Shown: in pieces, positions 29,785-41,602 of the stretch | Layout of the letters: every line of letters starts with the position of its first letter | Position numbering within the stretch: position 1 is the stretch's first letter | Assembly (NCBI RefSeq): GCF_037392515.1 | Contig: NC_090280.1 | Span: forward strand, 60,029,504-60,093,503 | DNA length: 64,000 bases | Reading direction: 5' to 3' | From: Haliotis asinina | Taxonomy: Eukaryota; Mollusca; Gastropoda; Lepetellida; Haliotidae | Made by a program: the position numbers and the translations under genes | The notes under the pieces: generated by a model | Seen by the model: only the letters and a program-made list of their open reading frames with translations | The model's database searches: none | What the model was told of the DNA's origin: nothing

Positions 29785-31162
29785 AGATCATATGCAGACA
29801 CACATGAAGGTTCATGGTAGAATGAAACCCCATCAGTGTATTGTGTGTGAAAAAACATTTACACGTTCAAGTCGTCTTCAGGAACATATGAGAACTCACA
29901 GTGGAGTCAAGCCTTATGAATGTGTTGAATGTGGGAAAAAATTTACACAGTCAGGTAATCTGCAGGTACACTTGAGGATTCACAGTGGAGTCAAGCCTTT
30001 TGAATGTGTTGAATGTGGGAAAACATTTGCACACTTGAGTACTCTGCAGGTACACATGAGGATTCATAGTGGAATCAAGCCTTATGAATGTGTTGAATGT
30101 GGGAAAAAATTTACACGTTCGAGTAGTCTGCATGTACACATGAGGATACACAGCGGAATCAAGCCTTTTGAATGTGTTGAATGTGGGAAAAAATTTAAAC
30201 ACTTGAGTAATCTGCAGGAACACATGAGGATTCATAGTGGAATCAAACCTCATGAATGTGCTGAATGTGGGAAAAAATTTACACAATCGAGTACTCTGCA
30301 GCGACACATGAGGATTCATAGTGGTGTGAAGCCTTATGAATGTGTTGAATGTGGGAAAAAATTTACACAATCGAGTACTCTGCAGACACATATGAAGATT
30401 CACAGTGGAATCAAGTCTCATCAGTGCATTGTGTGTGAGAAATTATTTACCCATTCAAGCACTCTTCAGACACACATGGTGATTCATAGTGGAATCAAGC
30501 CTTATGAATGTGCTGAATGTGGGAAAAGATTTACACGATCGAGTAATCTGCAGGGTCACATGAGGATTCATAGTGGTGTCAAACCTTATGAATGTGTTGA
30601 ATGTGGGAAAACATTTACAGAATTGAGTACTCTGCAGACACATATGAAGATTCACAGTGGAATCAAGTCTCATCAGTGCATTGTGTGTGAGAAATTATTT
30701 ACCCATTCAAGCAATCTTCAGAGACACATGAGGATTCATAGTGGTGTCAAGCCTTATGAATGTGATGAATGTGGGAAAAAATTTACACAATCTGGAAGTC
30801 TGCAGACACATATGCATATTCACAGTGGAGTCAAGCCTTATGAATGTGTTGAATGTGGGAAAAAATTTACACATTCAAGTAATCTGCAGGCACATATGAA
30901 GATTCACAGTGGAATCAAGCCTCATCAGTGCATTGTGTGTGAGAAATCATTTACCGATTCAAGCACTCTTCAGAGACACATGAGGATTCATAGTGGTGTC
31001 AAGCCTTATGAATGTGTTGAATGTGGGGAAAAATTTATACAATCTGGAAGTCTGCAGACACATATGAAGATTCACCGTGGAGTCAAGCCTTATGAACGTG
31101 TTGAATGTGGGAAAAAATTTACAGAAAGAGTTAATCTCCAGGACACACATGAGGACTCATAG
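29744..31162 (+). CDS. C2H2 zinc-finger protein, tandem copy 2
   Basis: A 472-residue intronless ORF, the longest and best preserved of the four. After a 14-residue segment from the inserted element and half a finger come 15 consecutive intact C2H2 fingers and a sixteenth that lacks its first Cys (Arg instead) and runs into the same frame change as copy 1. Finger linkers are SG(I/V)KPYEC or SGIKSHQC. Several fingers are near-identical at DNA level, suggesting internal duplication or exchange. A polyadenylation-like AATAAA lies at 31452-31457. Probably a DNA-binding nuclear protein; no effector domain. Confidence 0.8.
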   Translation: MLTLVNEAMIQPDPDHMQTHMKVHGRMKPHQCIVCEKTFTRSSRLQEHMRTHSGVKPYECVECGKKFTQSGNLQVHLRIHSGVKPFECVECGKTFAHLSTLQVHMRIHSGIKPYECVECGKKFTRSSSLHVHMRIHSGIKPFECVECGKKFKHLSNLQEHMRIHSGIKPHECAECGKKFTQSSTLQRHMRIHSGVKPYECVECGKKFTQSSTLQTHMKIHSGIKSHQCIVCEKLFTHSSTLQTHMVIHSGIKPYECAECGKRFTRSSNLQGHMRIHSGVKPYECVECGKTFTELSTLQTHMKIHSGIKSHQCIVCEKLFTHSSNLQRHMRIHSGVKPYECDECGKKFTQSGSLQTHMHIHSGVKPYECVECGKKFTHSSNLQAHMKIHSGIKPHQCIVCEKSFTDSSTLQRHMRIHSGVKPYECVECGEKFIQSGSLQTHMKIHRGVKPYERVECGKKFTERVNLQDTHEDS

Positions 31163-31599
31163 TGGCGTCAAGTCTTATGAATGTGTTGAATGAGGGGAAA
31201 AAATTGCACAATTGAGTAATCTAGAGACATATGAAGATTCACTGTGGAATCAAGTCTCATCAGTGCATTGTGTGTGAGAAATTTACATAGTCAAGAAATC
31301 CAGCTTAAGGACCGTGTTGAAAGGATTTAGATTAACAGAACACGATATGCATGAACGTTTACAGTGTGGATTTTAAACATAGTAATTAACACCGTTGCTG
31401 TTTGCTATCCTTTTTAGATGAATGTATACAGTTTTCACGGCGTCTTGCTCAAATAAACTCGGCACAGCAGCAACACACAGGTCATTTGTATGTGGCAGCC
31501 AGGTGGATAAGTCATTTTCAAAGGTGGTGTGTATGTGCGCGTGTTTGTGCATGCGTGTCCCCCTGTTTGGAGTTGGTTGGTAGGCAAGTGGGGTCGTGT

Positions 31600-31745
31600 C
31601 CGCATGTCAGGCAGGTGACAGGTTTGATTGTCACATGGGATTAATTCCCCACAACGTGTGAAGCCAATTTCCAGTATTCCCTGCTGTGATATTGTTGAAA
31701 TGTTGCTAAAATCAGCAAGAAAGTAATCACTCACTCACTCACTCA
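31600..31745 (+). mobile_element. Degenerate tRNA-derived SINE (unit 2)
   Basis: Same element and position in the unit as 20585-20737: GACAGGTTTGATTGTCACATGGG at the head and CACTCACTCACTCACTCAG at the tail. Confidence 0.6.
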
Positions 31746-31929
31746 GTGTTCTTGCTAACATATCAAAGACAGAAATGTGATGTATACCAGTTTACTTAAA
31801 TCATGTGTGATATGTACATACAATAATAACAAGTTGAACAAAGGATGTACATAGAGTGACAGAATCTACCTCAACTTGTTAATGTAACTTTACCTGCTAA
31901 AATCTTCTCTAACAGGTAAGAAGCTATGG

Positions 31930-32360
31930 CTGGACGAAGTATCCTGCAACATGTGAAACAAAACTGGAAGAAGTGTCCTGCAACATGTGAAACAGGAATG
32001 GACTGAGTGTTTGTACTGTAAGATATGAAGTATGACTGAAGGTAGTGTCTTGCAGTAAGTGAAACAGTATTGGACTACTTGTTCTGCAACATGTGAAACA
32101 TGACTACACCAAATGTCCTGCAAGATGTGAAACAAGACTACAAGTGTCTGGCAAGATGTGAAAGATGACTGATCTAAGTGTCCTGCAAGATGTGAAAGAT
32201 GACTGGCTAAGTGACCTGCAAGATGTGAAACATAACCACACCAATTGTCTTGAAAGATGACTGACTAAGTGACCTGCTACATGTGAAACATAACTACACC
32301 AATTGTCTTGCAAGATGTGAAACACGACCACAAGTGTCCGGCAAGATGTGAAACAATACT
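31930..32360. repeat. Minisatellite with GATGTGAAAC core (unit 2)
   Basis: Roughly a dozen imperfect copies of the GTGTCCTGCAAGATGTGAAAC-type unit, longer than in units 1 and 3. Confidence 0.85.
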
Positions 32361-32469
32361 AGGCCAAGTGTCTCAAACCAGAACAACAAAACAAAGATTC
32401 CAAGACAGTCTACCGACTACCACCATCAGACTGTCTGATTTTTCACTCTTCTGACTCTTCACCCTCCTG

Positions 32470-33010
32470 GTGCATCAGTCCTCCTCCTTGTACGTGTCGG
32501 ACCATCTGGCTGTTCTTTCTCCTTGTACCCTCAGTCCATCAGGCAGTTCACCCTCCTTGCACCATCAGTCCATCCAATTGTTCATCCTCCTGGTACCATC
32601 AGACTATCTGACTGTTCACCTCCTTGTACTTGTCGGACCATCTGCTGTTCACCCTTCTTGTTCCATCAGTCCATCCAATTGTTCACCCTCCTTGTTCCAT
32701 CAGTCCATCCGATTGTTCACCCTTCTTGTTCCATCAGTCCATCCAATTGTTCACCCTTCTTGTTCCATCAGTCCATCCAATTGTTCACCCTTCTTGTTCC
32801 ATCAGTCCATCCAATTGTTCACCCTTCTTATTCCATCAGTCCATCCGACTGTTCATTCCTGGTACAATCAGACCATCCACTGTTCTTCTTCCTTATACTA
32901 ACAGTCCATCTGACTCACCCTCCTGGTACTCGTCAGTCCATCCGACTGTTCACCCATCTGGCACCATCAGTCCATCCGGCTGCACTCCCTCCTGGAACTG
33001 TCAGTCCATT
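32470..33010. repeat. 34-base pyrimidine-rich minisatellite
   Basis: Unit CCATCAGTCCATCCAATTGT plus TCACCCTTCTTGTT. Near-perfect copies run about 32660-32850, with more diverged copies on both sides. Long plus-strand ORFs in all three frames here are artefacts of the repeat. Confidence 0.9.
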
Positions 33011-33559
33011 TACACCTAGTTTGTATTCTCCTAGCAGGAGCAGAGTAACTACAGCACAAGTATATTCATAAACTATACTTGTGTTACAATGAAGCTTTGT
33101 TTAACATTGCTATCAGATCATATTCTCAGTAAAAGTGATATCCAGATTTTACAGGTGCATCTGAATAAGAAATGTTAGTGTATCTTAAAGTTAATGTATG
33201 TACACACACACCATGAGATGTGTATCACCGTTGCAAGACTACAATTCACAGGATGCATTCGCAAAACTACATGTATGCGCGGAACACACAACATTAAACA
33301 TTATGAATCCTATCCATGATAACTTAAACTACAGAACACATTTAAAGACCGTTTTAAGCATGAGTAATTCTAACTTTGGAACTTGTTCAAACATAACTCG
33401 CACATTCCAGCTCACTCCATCCACACGCCATGTCTACACTCCACACCACGTATACTGTTTCCCACATGCACTCCGTGACCTACCAAACCACCCGGTTGCG
33501 TTTGGTTCATCAGTTACATGTTTATAAGCAACTTTTTCTGTGTGAAGTAAAATACTGAT

Positions 33560-33830
33560 CTTGACACCAAGCGCCCTGCTACATGTGAAACATAACTGAT
33601 CTAAGTGCCCTGCAAAATGTGAGCCATGATTGGACTACGTGTTCTGCAACATCTGAAACAACACGTGAAACAGTGCCCAGCAAGATGTGAAACAAGACTA
33701 TACCGCGTGTCCTGCAGTAAGTGAAACGGGACTGATATAAGTGTCCTGAAAGATGTGGAACATAACTGGACTGTGTGTCCACTGTGTCCTGCAATATGTT
33801 AACATGACCTGATCATGTGTTTAGGCAGGG
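33560..33830. repeat. Minisatellite with TGTGAAAC core, isolated block
   Basis: Six or seven diverged copies of the same unit as 31930-32360, outside any zinc-finger unit. Confidence 0.75.
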
Positions 33831-33889
33831 AGCCTATATAGAGAGGGGAGTGGAAACTCCTCGAAAAACCGCTGAACGTATGTCTCGCT

Positions 33890-33935
33890 TTGTCACGTGA
33901 CCAGTGGAGACAATATGGCGGCAGCTTAGAATTAA
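33890..33935 (+). promoter_or_regulatory. E-box plus YY1-like motif, possible promoter relic
   Basis: GTCACGTGAC (palindromic E-box core) followed about 14 bases on by CAATATGGCGGC, a YY1-like initiator pattern. The ATG reads only four codons before a stop, so no protein is claimed. Confidence 0.25.
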
Positions 33936-34177
33936 AGATTGAGCTCGGTTCATTTTCAACAGCTGATTACATTCGCTGAGTGTTGTGACAACTCGGATCC
34001 TACATGTAGAACATAAGTCACCTGTTCTGTTACTTCAGTTCTAGTCACATATTTGTAATTAGTGTCAGTATAAGAAAGTATGTTTGTAGTAAAGTTTCAA
34101 GTCGGCATCTTGTAACTCTCTGGCTTCAGTTATCGGTACACAGCGAAGATAGACTGAGTTTCGTCAATAAAAGCTTC

Positions 34178-35330
34178 TTTCACACATTCCTTTATGTTTT
34201 AGCAGGAAATTATACCTTTAGTTGAAAGGTATCTGCAAGCAATAGTGATAGTTTTGTGACTTAAAAACATGTTGGGGTTTAATTGGGGTGTGTGAAAAAT
34301 GTGGCAGATCGCCGATCTGATCTGATGCGCCATTGAACTACTACACCCCATTGTTTGAAGTGTGTCTAGATATTGCTCAACACCGTCTTTCACATACACC
34401 TTTAATTTTTATGAGGGGAATTTACCATCAGGCGAAAGGTGTTTGCTGGTAATAGTGATAGTTTCATAATCTAAAATAAATTGTTAGGACGTACTTGAGG
34501 TGTGTGAAATATGTGCCATCTCGCCGACCTGATCCGATCCGCCATTGAAATATTGCACGGCGTTGTTTGAGTGCTTTTGTTTCAGCTTCAAAAACTTCAT
34601 TCACATACACCTTTAATTTCCATTAGGGGAACATACCATCTAGTGAAAGGTGTTTGGAAGTAATAGTGCTAATTTTATAATTTAAAAAAAATCGGTAGGG
34701 TGTTTTTGAGGTGTTGAAAAATGTGCCATCTCGCGGATCTGTTCTGATCCGCCATTGAAATAGTATAACTTTGAGTGTTTCTAGTTATTGCTCCAAAACC
34801 TCTTTCACATGCACCTTAAATATTTATGAGGGGAATATACAATGACCCGAAAGGTGTTTGCAGGTAATATTTATAATTTGATAATCTAAACATATTGTTA
34901 GGATTTATTTGAGGTGTGTGAAAAACGTGTAATCTCGCTGATCTGTTCTGATCCGCCATTGAAATACTACACAGCATTTTTTGAGTGTTTCTAGTTATTG
35001 CTCAAAAAACTTCTTTCACACACACCTTTAATTTCTGTTAGGGAAAAAAGTTCCATCTGGTGAGAGGTGTTTGGAAGTAATAGTGATGATTTTATGAATT
35101 AAAAAAATAATTGGTAGGGTGTATACATTCACAAGTATTTCATGTGTGTGAAAAATATGACATATCGTTGATCTGATCTGATCACTCATTACTACAAGCC
35201 AATGTTTGAATGTGTTTAGTCGTCCTAAAATTCATTTCTTTCAAATACACCTATAAGTATTGAGGGGAATATTCTATCTGGTGAAAGTGTGAGGTATGAC
35301 ATATCTGATCTGTTCTAATCTGCCATGGAT
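34178..35330. repeat. Tandem array of a 210-base unit
   Basis: TTTCACATACACCTTTAATT-type starts recur at about 34178, 34388, 34598, 34803, 35014 and 35238. Each unit contains a GATCTGATCTGATCCGCCATTG-like core and GGTGTGTGAAAAATGTG. Copies are 75-90% alike by eye. Confidence 0.9.
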
Positions 35331-36944
35331 GCCTTTGATGCTTGAATGTTTTAGTTCTGAAACTATTGTTGATATTTGACAAAACTGCAAAGGACTTTTT
35401 AACGCTTTGTGATGGTTTTAAACTTTCTGTTTTTTTAGGGGGGGAGTGACTGTGTCAGTTGACATTCTGTCAGTATCCATGCAATTGCGCACATGCAGGA
35501 AGACATCTGGTCATCTTCATTAACTGCCCTCTTAAAAAAAATAATTTCGACTTTGCCACGACCGTCCATTTGTCCATTATAGACTGAGTGTCTGTAAGAA
35601 TGAGACTGACTGAATCTACAACTCATTAACATGTGCTTAACTTTCCAAACTGTATTCCTGAAGGAGAAAGAAATAAAAATGTGTTCCTCCCTCGTCACAT
35701 TTTTTCTATCAAAAATTAAAAATCAAAGTCTTACTCGTCACTTTTGAAAAGAATGTGCCTGAGAAACATATTTTTATGCAGCCCAAGCATTCCACACAAA
35801 CAGAAAACCACTGAAACATAATGAGACATTTTAATTGTGTAACAGGTCATTTCAAATACATATAATAACATAATAACCTTTAGTTTGCCATTTGGCCATC
35901 AGGGCTTGCTGCCACTTGCAGTCTTTAAAGTCTGCATACCCATTTTGTTGAAATCAAACCAATAAAAACAAAATAGTCTTCATTGTAGAGAGTTTCACAG
36001 TCCCTACAAAATCCATTAGTGAAGTGTATGGAGCACAGAGAAGTTTACATTAGTTATAGACTGCTGACATTCCTATGCGGCACTGAATATATAATACTAT
36101 GAAGTGAAACTGGAAGTTATCCTAACATGAGGGATCAAGGATAATTCCTGAACATTAATACAAATTATGGGCACGATGCTAGTTGAAAAGAAATGAGATC
36201 TAATTGACAGAAGACCACATGGGCCTGCAGATAACTGAAACTGTTGGCCTGATACATTAACAACCGACGCTGGGCCTCTGGGCTGGCGATCGTTTCGAAC
36301 GCTGTATCAAAATTGTCACATAAACAGAGAGTCTTTGAACAAGGCAATGTGTAAACACATTCTCAAGTCCTCTCATTAATCCACACATGCATCATTCGGC
36401 GACAGGAAGTGTAACCAGCTTGTTGTGACAACATTCAGGGGAGCCTACTCCAATTTACCGAGTATTACTCCGGGAGATGCCGATAGTTTCCGACAGTAAA
36501 CTGGTTGAAATACTGTTAAGCGCAGCCGATTTGCGCTGGGAACAAACCAAGTCGACTTGTGCAGTGGAGCATGACGAGGCACACGTTAATTAGTACAAAT
36601 GGTAAGGAAAGCTAGCGAGTGACCAATCCCTGTTATAGAGTATCCCTGGTTTAGGAAAGGTTAATAAGTTTGCGATTGGACGTTTTACATTGTGTAGTAC
36701 GATCAACAGTTTAATCACAATAAATAAACATGAATGTAAAATTATCGTAAAATCGATTTTGATTTAAATGAGATTAACTTCTCCAGATCAGACCTGAAGG
36801 AGGGAAAACAGGCTTCATATTGCAAGAATTATCATCTAAATGTTTTGTTCAACACAACACCAACAAATTCCTAAAATAAATATTTGACACTACTTGGAAC
36901 AATTATCCACCGCATACAGATGTTTGAAAAAGGTTTACAAGTAT
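35331..36944. other. About 1.6 kb without a recognisable gene
   Basis: Minus-strand ORFs at 35435-35698 and 36165-36347 have no motif I recognise and no second copy here. Composition is AT-rich throughout. Confidence 0.4.
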
Positions 36945-37178
36945 AATACACATGTTAAATATGTGCTTAAATTTTGGATAAAATGGTATTATGTGGATTT
37001 TCTGAGGTTTCTAAACATATATTTGTAACTGGTAAACACTCCTATATTCAAACAGAAGTGACTTGGGTGTGAGCTAGAAGATGAAGAGTGAGTGAGTGAG
37101 TTCTGTTTAATGACAACTGGAAGGGTATTCTAGCTATATCCTGGCGTGCTATCTTATGCTTATTGTAGCAGGAATACC

Positions 37179-37487
37179 CTAACTGTTGCAGGTCTCTAAT
37201 GTTCACTACTTAGGTGATGGTGCTAACTGTTGCAGGTCTCTAATGTTCACTACCTAGGTGATGATGCTAACTGTTGCAGGTCTCTAATGTTCACTACTTA
37301 GGTGATGGTGCTAACTGTTGCAGGTCTCTAATGTTCACTACTTAGGTGATGATGCTAACTGTTGCAGGTCTCTAATGTTCAGTACCCAGGTAATGATGCT
37401 AATTGATGCAGGTCTCTGATGTTCACTACACAGGTGATGATGCTAACTGATGCAGGTCTCTAATGTTCACTACTTAGGTGATGGTGC
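37179..37487. repeat. 44-base minisatellite
   Basis: Unit CTAACTGTTGCAGGTCTCTA plus a 24-base ATGTTCACTACTTAGGTG-type remainder. Copies start at 37179, 37223, 37267 and so on, about seven in all; the first five are almost identical. Confidence 0.9.
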
Positions 37488-37524
37488 TGACAAACCTAGA
37501 AACATCAAGGAAAGCACGGATTTG

Positions 37525-37690
37525 AGTGAGTGAGTTTAGGTTCATGCCGCCTTCAGCAATATTTCTGAAATATCATGGAGGACACGAGAAATAGGCTTCA
37601 TGCTTTATACCCCAGTGGGGAATCAAACCCAGTTCTGTGTGACTAGTGAACGCTATAACCACAATGCTACATCCATTACCTCCAGAAATA
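37525..37690 (-). mobile_element. tRNA-derived SINE
   Basis: Copy of 21655-21825 with the same boxes: B-box-like GGTTTGATTCCCC and tail CTCACTCACTCAAATC on the minus strand. Confidence 0.65.
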
Positions 37691-38089
37691 CTAAGTTGAA
37701 CCCACCATGATAGGTTCTTAGTTTCTGAATAAGGGAAAATATGTGCACTGTTACTCTCAGCCTTGTTTGAATCAGCTGATTGATTCGATTGAATCTCAGT
37801 GTAGCGAGTGTATACAACGGATAAAAGACAAATCAATCCACATATGGCTGATTATATTCCTGTTAGTACAACTTAAACGGGTCAGCAGTTTATTAGGAAG
37901 TGATTGAAAACATAGACTGGATATATCATCAATAAAGATAAATTGCTGATTACCAAAAATAGCAATATTACCATCAAACACCGAATCACAGACACGTGAG
38001 AAACAGAGGTCAAAATTATATCAATAATAATATATGATATGTGTGTTAATTTTTTAAATCTACATAGTATTCATAATATTAATTTGATA

Positions 38090-38840
38090 TTTAGTGCTCT
38101 CTGAACCATGTGTTGTGGCAATGTGGGGTCACAGTAAAAACAGACTTTTCCTCGGCCTCGGTTATGAGACGTTTATAAGTACCTGTAATGATTTGGAATC
38201 TACCGAGCTCCCGATAGAGCATAAATCGAAGTGTAGCATTCCTTAGTCCTGTAATACATTGTAGAAATTTTGGATGGACTTTTTCCAGGCCTTCCACATT
38301 TTCAGTACACCAAATTTCTGATCCATAAATAGGGATATGTAATATCGGTGAATCGAAGGCAGACAGTCCAACAGCAGGTCGGTGTTTCGTGCGTTTTTAA
38401 CAGACTGAACATGGCTTTAGTGGCACTGTCACAGAGATCCTTAATACTTGTGATCAGCTGTCTTCTATTTCTATGAAACGCGATGCCTAGTTAACTGTAT
38501 GTGTCTACGATGTCAAGTCTAGTACTATTATAATAAATTTTCAATTTTGAAGTGTTTGTTGGCCCACTCCCCAAAGATAAGACTTCTTGTTTTACTTATA
38601 TTGACAGTTAATGTCCATGTATCGCAATACCTTTACAAGGAATCTAATTCTTTCTGTAATCCTTTGGATCATTTATCGAATAAGACGGCATCACCTGCAT
38701 ATAGTTAAATCATAGGTTGTATGAAGAGTTGATATCTTTATCTTGAACATAATCTTTTCAAACACCATTTAAATCAGAAGCAAGTAGGCGTGATTCTATA
38801 TCATTAAGACAAAATGAAAATGGCAGTAGGTTTTTTTCTA
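38090..38840 (-). pseudogene. LINE reverse transcriptase, C-terminal relic
   Basis: Minus-strand frames read, in order, a GC.LSPF.FCLNDIE block, a decayed YADD-box region (YMQV followed by a PSYS-like piece), a VNISKTR-like piece, then in the next kilobase LITSIKDLCDSATKAMFSLL, a LLDCLSAFDSPILHIPIYG piece and GSEIWCTEN...EKVHPKFLQCI. This matches the end of the RT domain and the connection region of non-LTR retrotransposons. Many stops and frame changes; dead. The longest clean frame is 38091-38297. Confidence 0.65.
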
Positions 38841-40195
38841 GTCTCATTGCATTATTGCACGTGAAGTAGGCCCACACTCTGTTATTTAATTGTACAGAAG
38901 ATTTGATAGTAAATATACATTTCTGCCAATGTGTCAAAAATCTCCCTTTAATACCAATAGTTTACATATTCTTCTACACACCTACTCTCCAAACTCTGTC
39001 AAACTACTCGGTGATGTCTTTAAAAGCAGATTATAATGTTTGTTTTTAACTTTTCAGTATCTGGTTCCTCCGGTTCCGAGTTCTATAGTACAGACTTACA
39101 TGCATAACCCAACAACACTCCCTGGTTACGTCAGTAGTTGAGGGAGGAGGGTTGTGCGTGCGTGCGTGCAGTCATTTCTATATTACTTTACTGTGACCAT
39201 AAGCATATTTAATGCAGCAGTCTCCGGCAATGCCTGATGTTGTTCGTCCCTTAGGTCTTTGAAAATAACTGTGATTTTGTGTCCAGACCCTACAGGTTGG
39301 AATCATAAATTCGATCTGGTGTCTAAGTTTGTCAGCACTTAATCAGAACTCCTGGGTTTGAGCAAAGCTGTAAACATCTTTTACTGGGAAAAGGTCATAG
39401 TAAAAAAAAATAAGAATAACATAATAAAATGGAGACTGAGACTTTCTTCACCTTCAGAAGCTATGGAAATCTAGACTTACCACATTTTCTAGACTTACGT
39501 GGGCTTTCTTGGATATATATACTTCAGGGTCTGTACGGCAGACTACCACTCTTGTAGTTCAGCTAGCTAACCGTCGTGTTCCTGCTATGTCTGTGGAATT
39601 ATTCTTTCTCAAGAAGTTTTGAAATTTCTTTTCATTACATGTGGACTGAATTGTTTTTTGAAAGAGTGTGTGCACTGTGTAAGCCGACTTGGAATGTAGC
39701 AGCGTCCTGTGTATTCTGAAAACGTTACAGGTAAAAAGAGAAAGTATACTTACCAAAACCACTGCATCATAACAGTTACAACAAAATTAAGTCAGTGAGT
39801 GAAAGGGGAAGGAAAACGTTCGTGAGACAGTAGGATGTTGTTTTCACATTATTAAACAATATCTTTACACAGTCAAAAGGGAAAATATCAAAAGCAAACA
39901 TTGGTATTTTGTTATTATTTAATTATCAGTCTTCAAAAGAGACATTAATATTTCAACTTAGTCCATTTGAAGAATGTAAAAATCGACTCCCCTCCAATAC
40001 CAAGCCAGTTCGTGCATTTATTGTAAAACTGCTTTGTTTCGTTTCTCTGCCGGTCCCAGTTTTAACAAACCCAACTGGTACACACGACCCAATGACGTCA
40101 CGAGGCAAAATGGCGGCACCCGACTGTGGAAAATACGGGGTGGTGATGAATATAATTTTGTTGAATTTTAAGTAATTTTTACAAGGTAAGACAGA
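38841..40195. other. About 1.35 kb without a recognisable gene
   Basis: A short GTGC microsatellite near 39158 and a YY1-like AAAATGGCGGC at about 40108 are the only signals seen. ORFs 39559-39762 and 39909-40175 show no motif. Confidence 0.4.
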
Positions 40196-40324
40196 AATCG
40201 GGTTTGGCTAGACTGCAGTTTACCGGGCGCGCGACCCGGGACTGCAGAGCGCTCGCTAATGTGCGTGCTATAGTCATAGCGCGCAGTAGAGCTACTGAAC
40301 TGTCTCACTTTACCGCGCTGATGT

Positions 40325-40490
40325 ATCCTTTGGGTTAGGGACCCTTCTAGATCCTTAGGGTTAGGGACCCTCCTTCTAGATCCTTAGGGACCCACCCTTC
40401 TAGATCCTTAGGGTTAGGGCCCCCCCCTTCTAGATCCTTAGGGTTAGGGACCCCCCCCCCCCCCTCTAGATCCTTAGGGTTAGTGAGTAA
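40325..40490. repeat. Minisatellite with embedded TTAGGG
   Basis: About five copies of a 26-33-base unit CTTCTAGATCCTTAGGGTTAGGGACCC with C-run length changes. Confidence 0.9.
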
Positions 40491-40659
40491 AGGTTAGGGT
40501 TGGCTTACCTTAGATGCGATTATATCCATATATCCATCCATTGTCAAGTCAAACGATAAACGTCATCATATATCATAGCTTCGCTGGATTGGCTGCACAA
40601 CATTTTGAAAACAATGCCTAGGTGTGGCTTCTCGCTTTGATGAATGGGTAGGCGGGGCT

Positions 40660-40734
40660 TAGCTCTGCGCATGCGCAGTAAATGAAAACAAACCATAATA
40701 GTTTGTTTTTATTCACTGCGCATGCGCAGAGCTA
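40660..40734. repeat. Long imperfect palindrome
   Basis: Arms of about 34 bases, TAGCTCTGCGCATGCGCAGT... against its reverse complement, around the centre CATAATA. One or two mismatches. Same palindrome in reverse orientation at 59504-59580. Confidence 0.85.
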
Positions 40735-41137
40735 GTGGGGTAATGACCCGTTAAACGAGCACTAACTAACTGTGATCGCACCGGTGGTCCCGAGATAGCG
40801 TGTCCGCTAATTAGTCTAATTAGCACCAGTTGGAATCCAACGCTCCCTGCTCAGTGCGTTCGAGCCCCGCCAGCACAGCGAAAAAAATAGGAAAAAGCGC
40901 GCCCAGCAAAGTGCAGTACTCCCTCGGATTTTCTACCTAAAGGCTAGATCTTTCGATCCGTGTATCAATATACATGCGATGCTTTGTTTTTCAGTGTTTC
41001 TGGAGTCAAAAACCTTCCCAATAAAATCCGCCGGGAAAGTGCTCCTGATAAAACAGGGTTGGGATGCTAAGCGTCAGTGTATGCCTGGGCAGGGACTCGA
41101 CGTTTAGCTAGCTGAACCACTCTAGGAGTTCTGTCTC

Positions 41138-41170
41138 TGGCTAGAGCGCAGTTTACTGGGCGCGCGACCT
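41138..41170. repeat. Solo end of the telomere-motif element
   Basis: GGCTAGAGCGCAGTTTACTGGGCGCGCGACC repeats the left end of the element at 40208. It lies exactly where homology to repeat family A begins. Confidence 0.6.
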
Positions 41171-41502
41171 GTCAAAATAAAGTTTAGTACTATCTTCATT
41201 GTTACCTGTTTTATAAGAAAGATGTGTTTGTTGTAATAAATGCATCTGTAACTGGAAACAAACTATACCTGAGTAAAATACATATTATTATTCCAACAGA
41301 TAAATCAGCGTTTCTACCAGCTGAATTGGAAATTGACAATTCAGTGGAGACTGTGATTGCAGTTTCTGCTAGTAGGATCGGAACACCTATATGAGGTATG
41401 ATTACACGATGCCATTTAGAAAGTGGTCAAATGCAACATATGTCATATTTGGGATTTCACTTTCTTAGTAAAGTACAAATTCTAGTACTTTTTTTATTTA
41501 GT

Positions 41503-41602
41503 CCCATCCGGGATTCAAACCTGCACCCTCAGAGTCGGGCACCTAGTCGCCAGCACACAAAGCCAGCCGCCTAGCCCGCTCAGCCACCGCGACTTCCACA
41601 AA
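41503..41602 (-). mobile_element. tRNA-derived SINE head (copy)
   Basis: Counterpart of 2226-2338 within repeat family A, with clearer boxes: GGTGGCTGAGCGGG and GGTTTGAATCCCGG on the minus strand. Confidence 0.55.

Larger units (their letters stand above)
27420..32403 (+). repeat. Zinc-finger repeat unit 2
   Basis: Homologous to unit 3 from about 27420 (TGATTAAACTGATCATTGATAG region), farther upstream than unit 1 allows. It carries an extra SINE at 27599-27867. It ends at the AACAACAAAACAAAGATTCCAAG segment, after which sequence differs from unit 1. Confidence 0.85.
36945..37850. repeat. Dispersed duplication partner of 21370-22000
   Basis: Same segment order as the partner, enlarged by expansion of the 44-base repeat. 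Confidence 0.75.
40196..40935 (+). mobile_element. Telomere-motif minisatellite element, copy 1
   Basis: Bounded by imperfect inverted ends: GCAGTTTACCGGGCGCGC at left and, reversed, GCACTTTGCTGGGCGCGC at right. Inside are a CTAGATCCTTAGGGTTAGGG minisatellite (40325-40490), a long palindrome (40660-40734), a GCTAATTAGTCTAATTAGC motif and GTTCGAGCCCCGCCAGC. The reverse copy is at 59320-60120. No coding capacity. Confidence 0.7.

Noticed and set aside
32470..33071. Three overlapping long plus-strand ORFs rich in His, Pro and Ser
   Set aside because: The period of the minisatellite (34) is not a multiple of 3, so all frames stay open through repetition; no independent coding evidence.
33198..33527. 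109-codon plus ORF as a host gene
   Set aside because: No motif, no second copy, no splice or promoter context; composition is that of the surrounding AT-rich spacer.
37179..37487. CRISPR-like array
   Set aside because: The 44-base units are contiguous with no unique spacers; the genome is eukaryotic.
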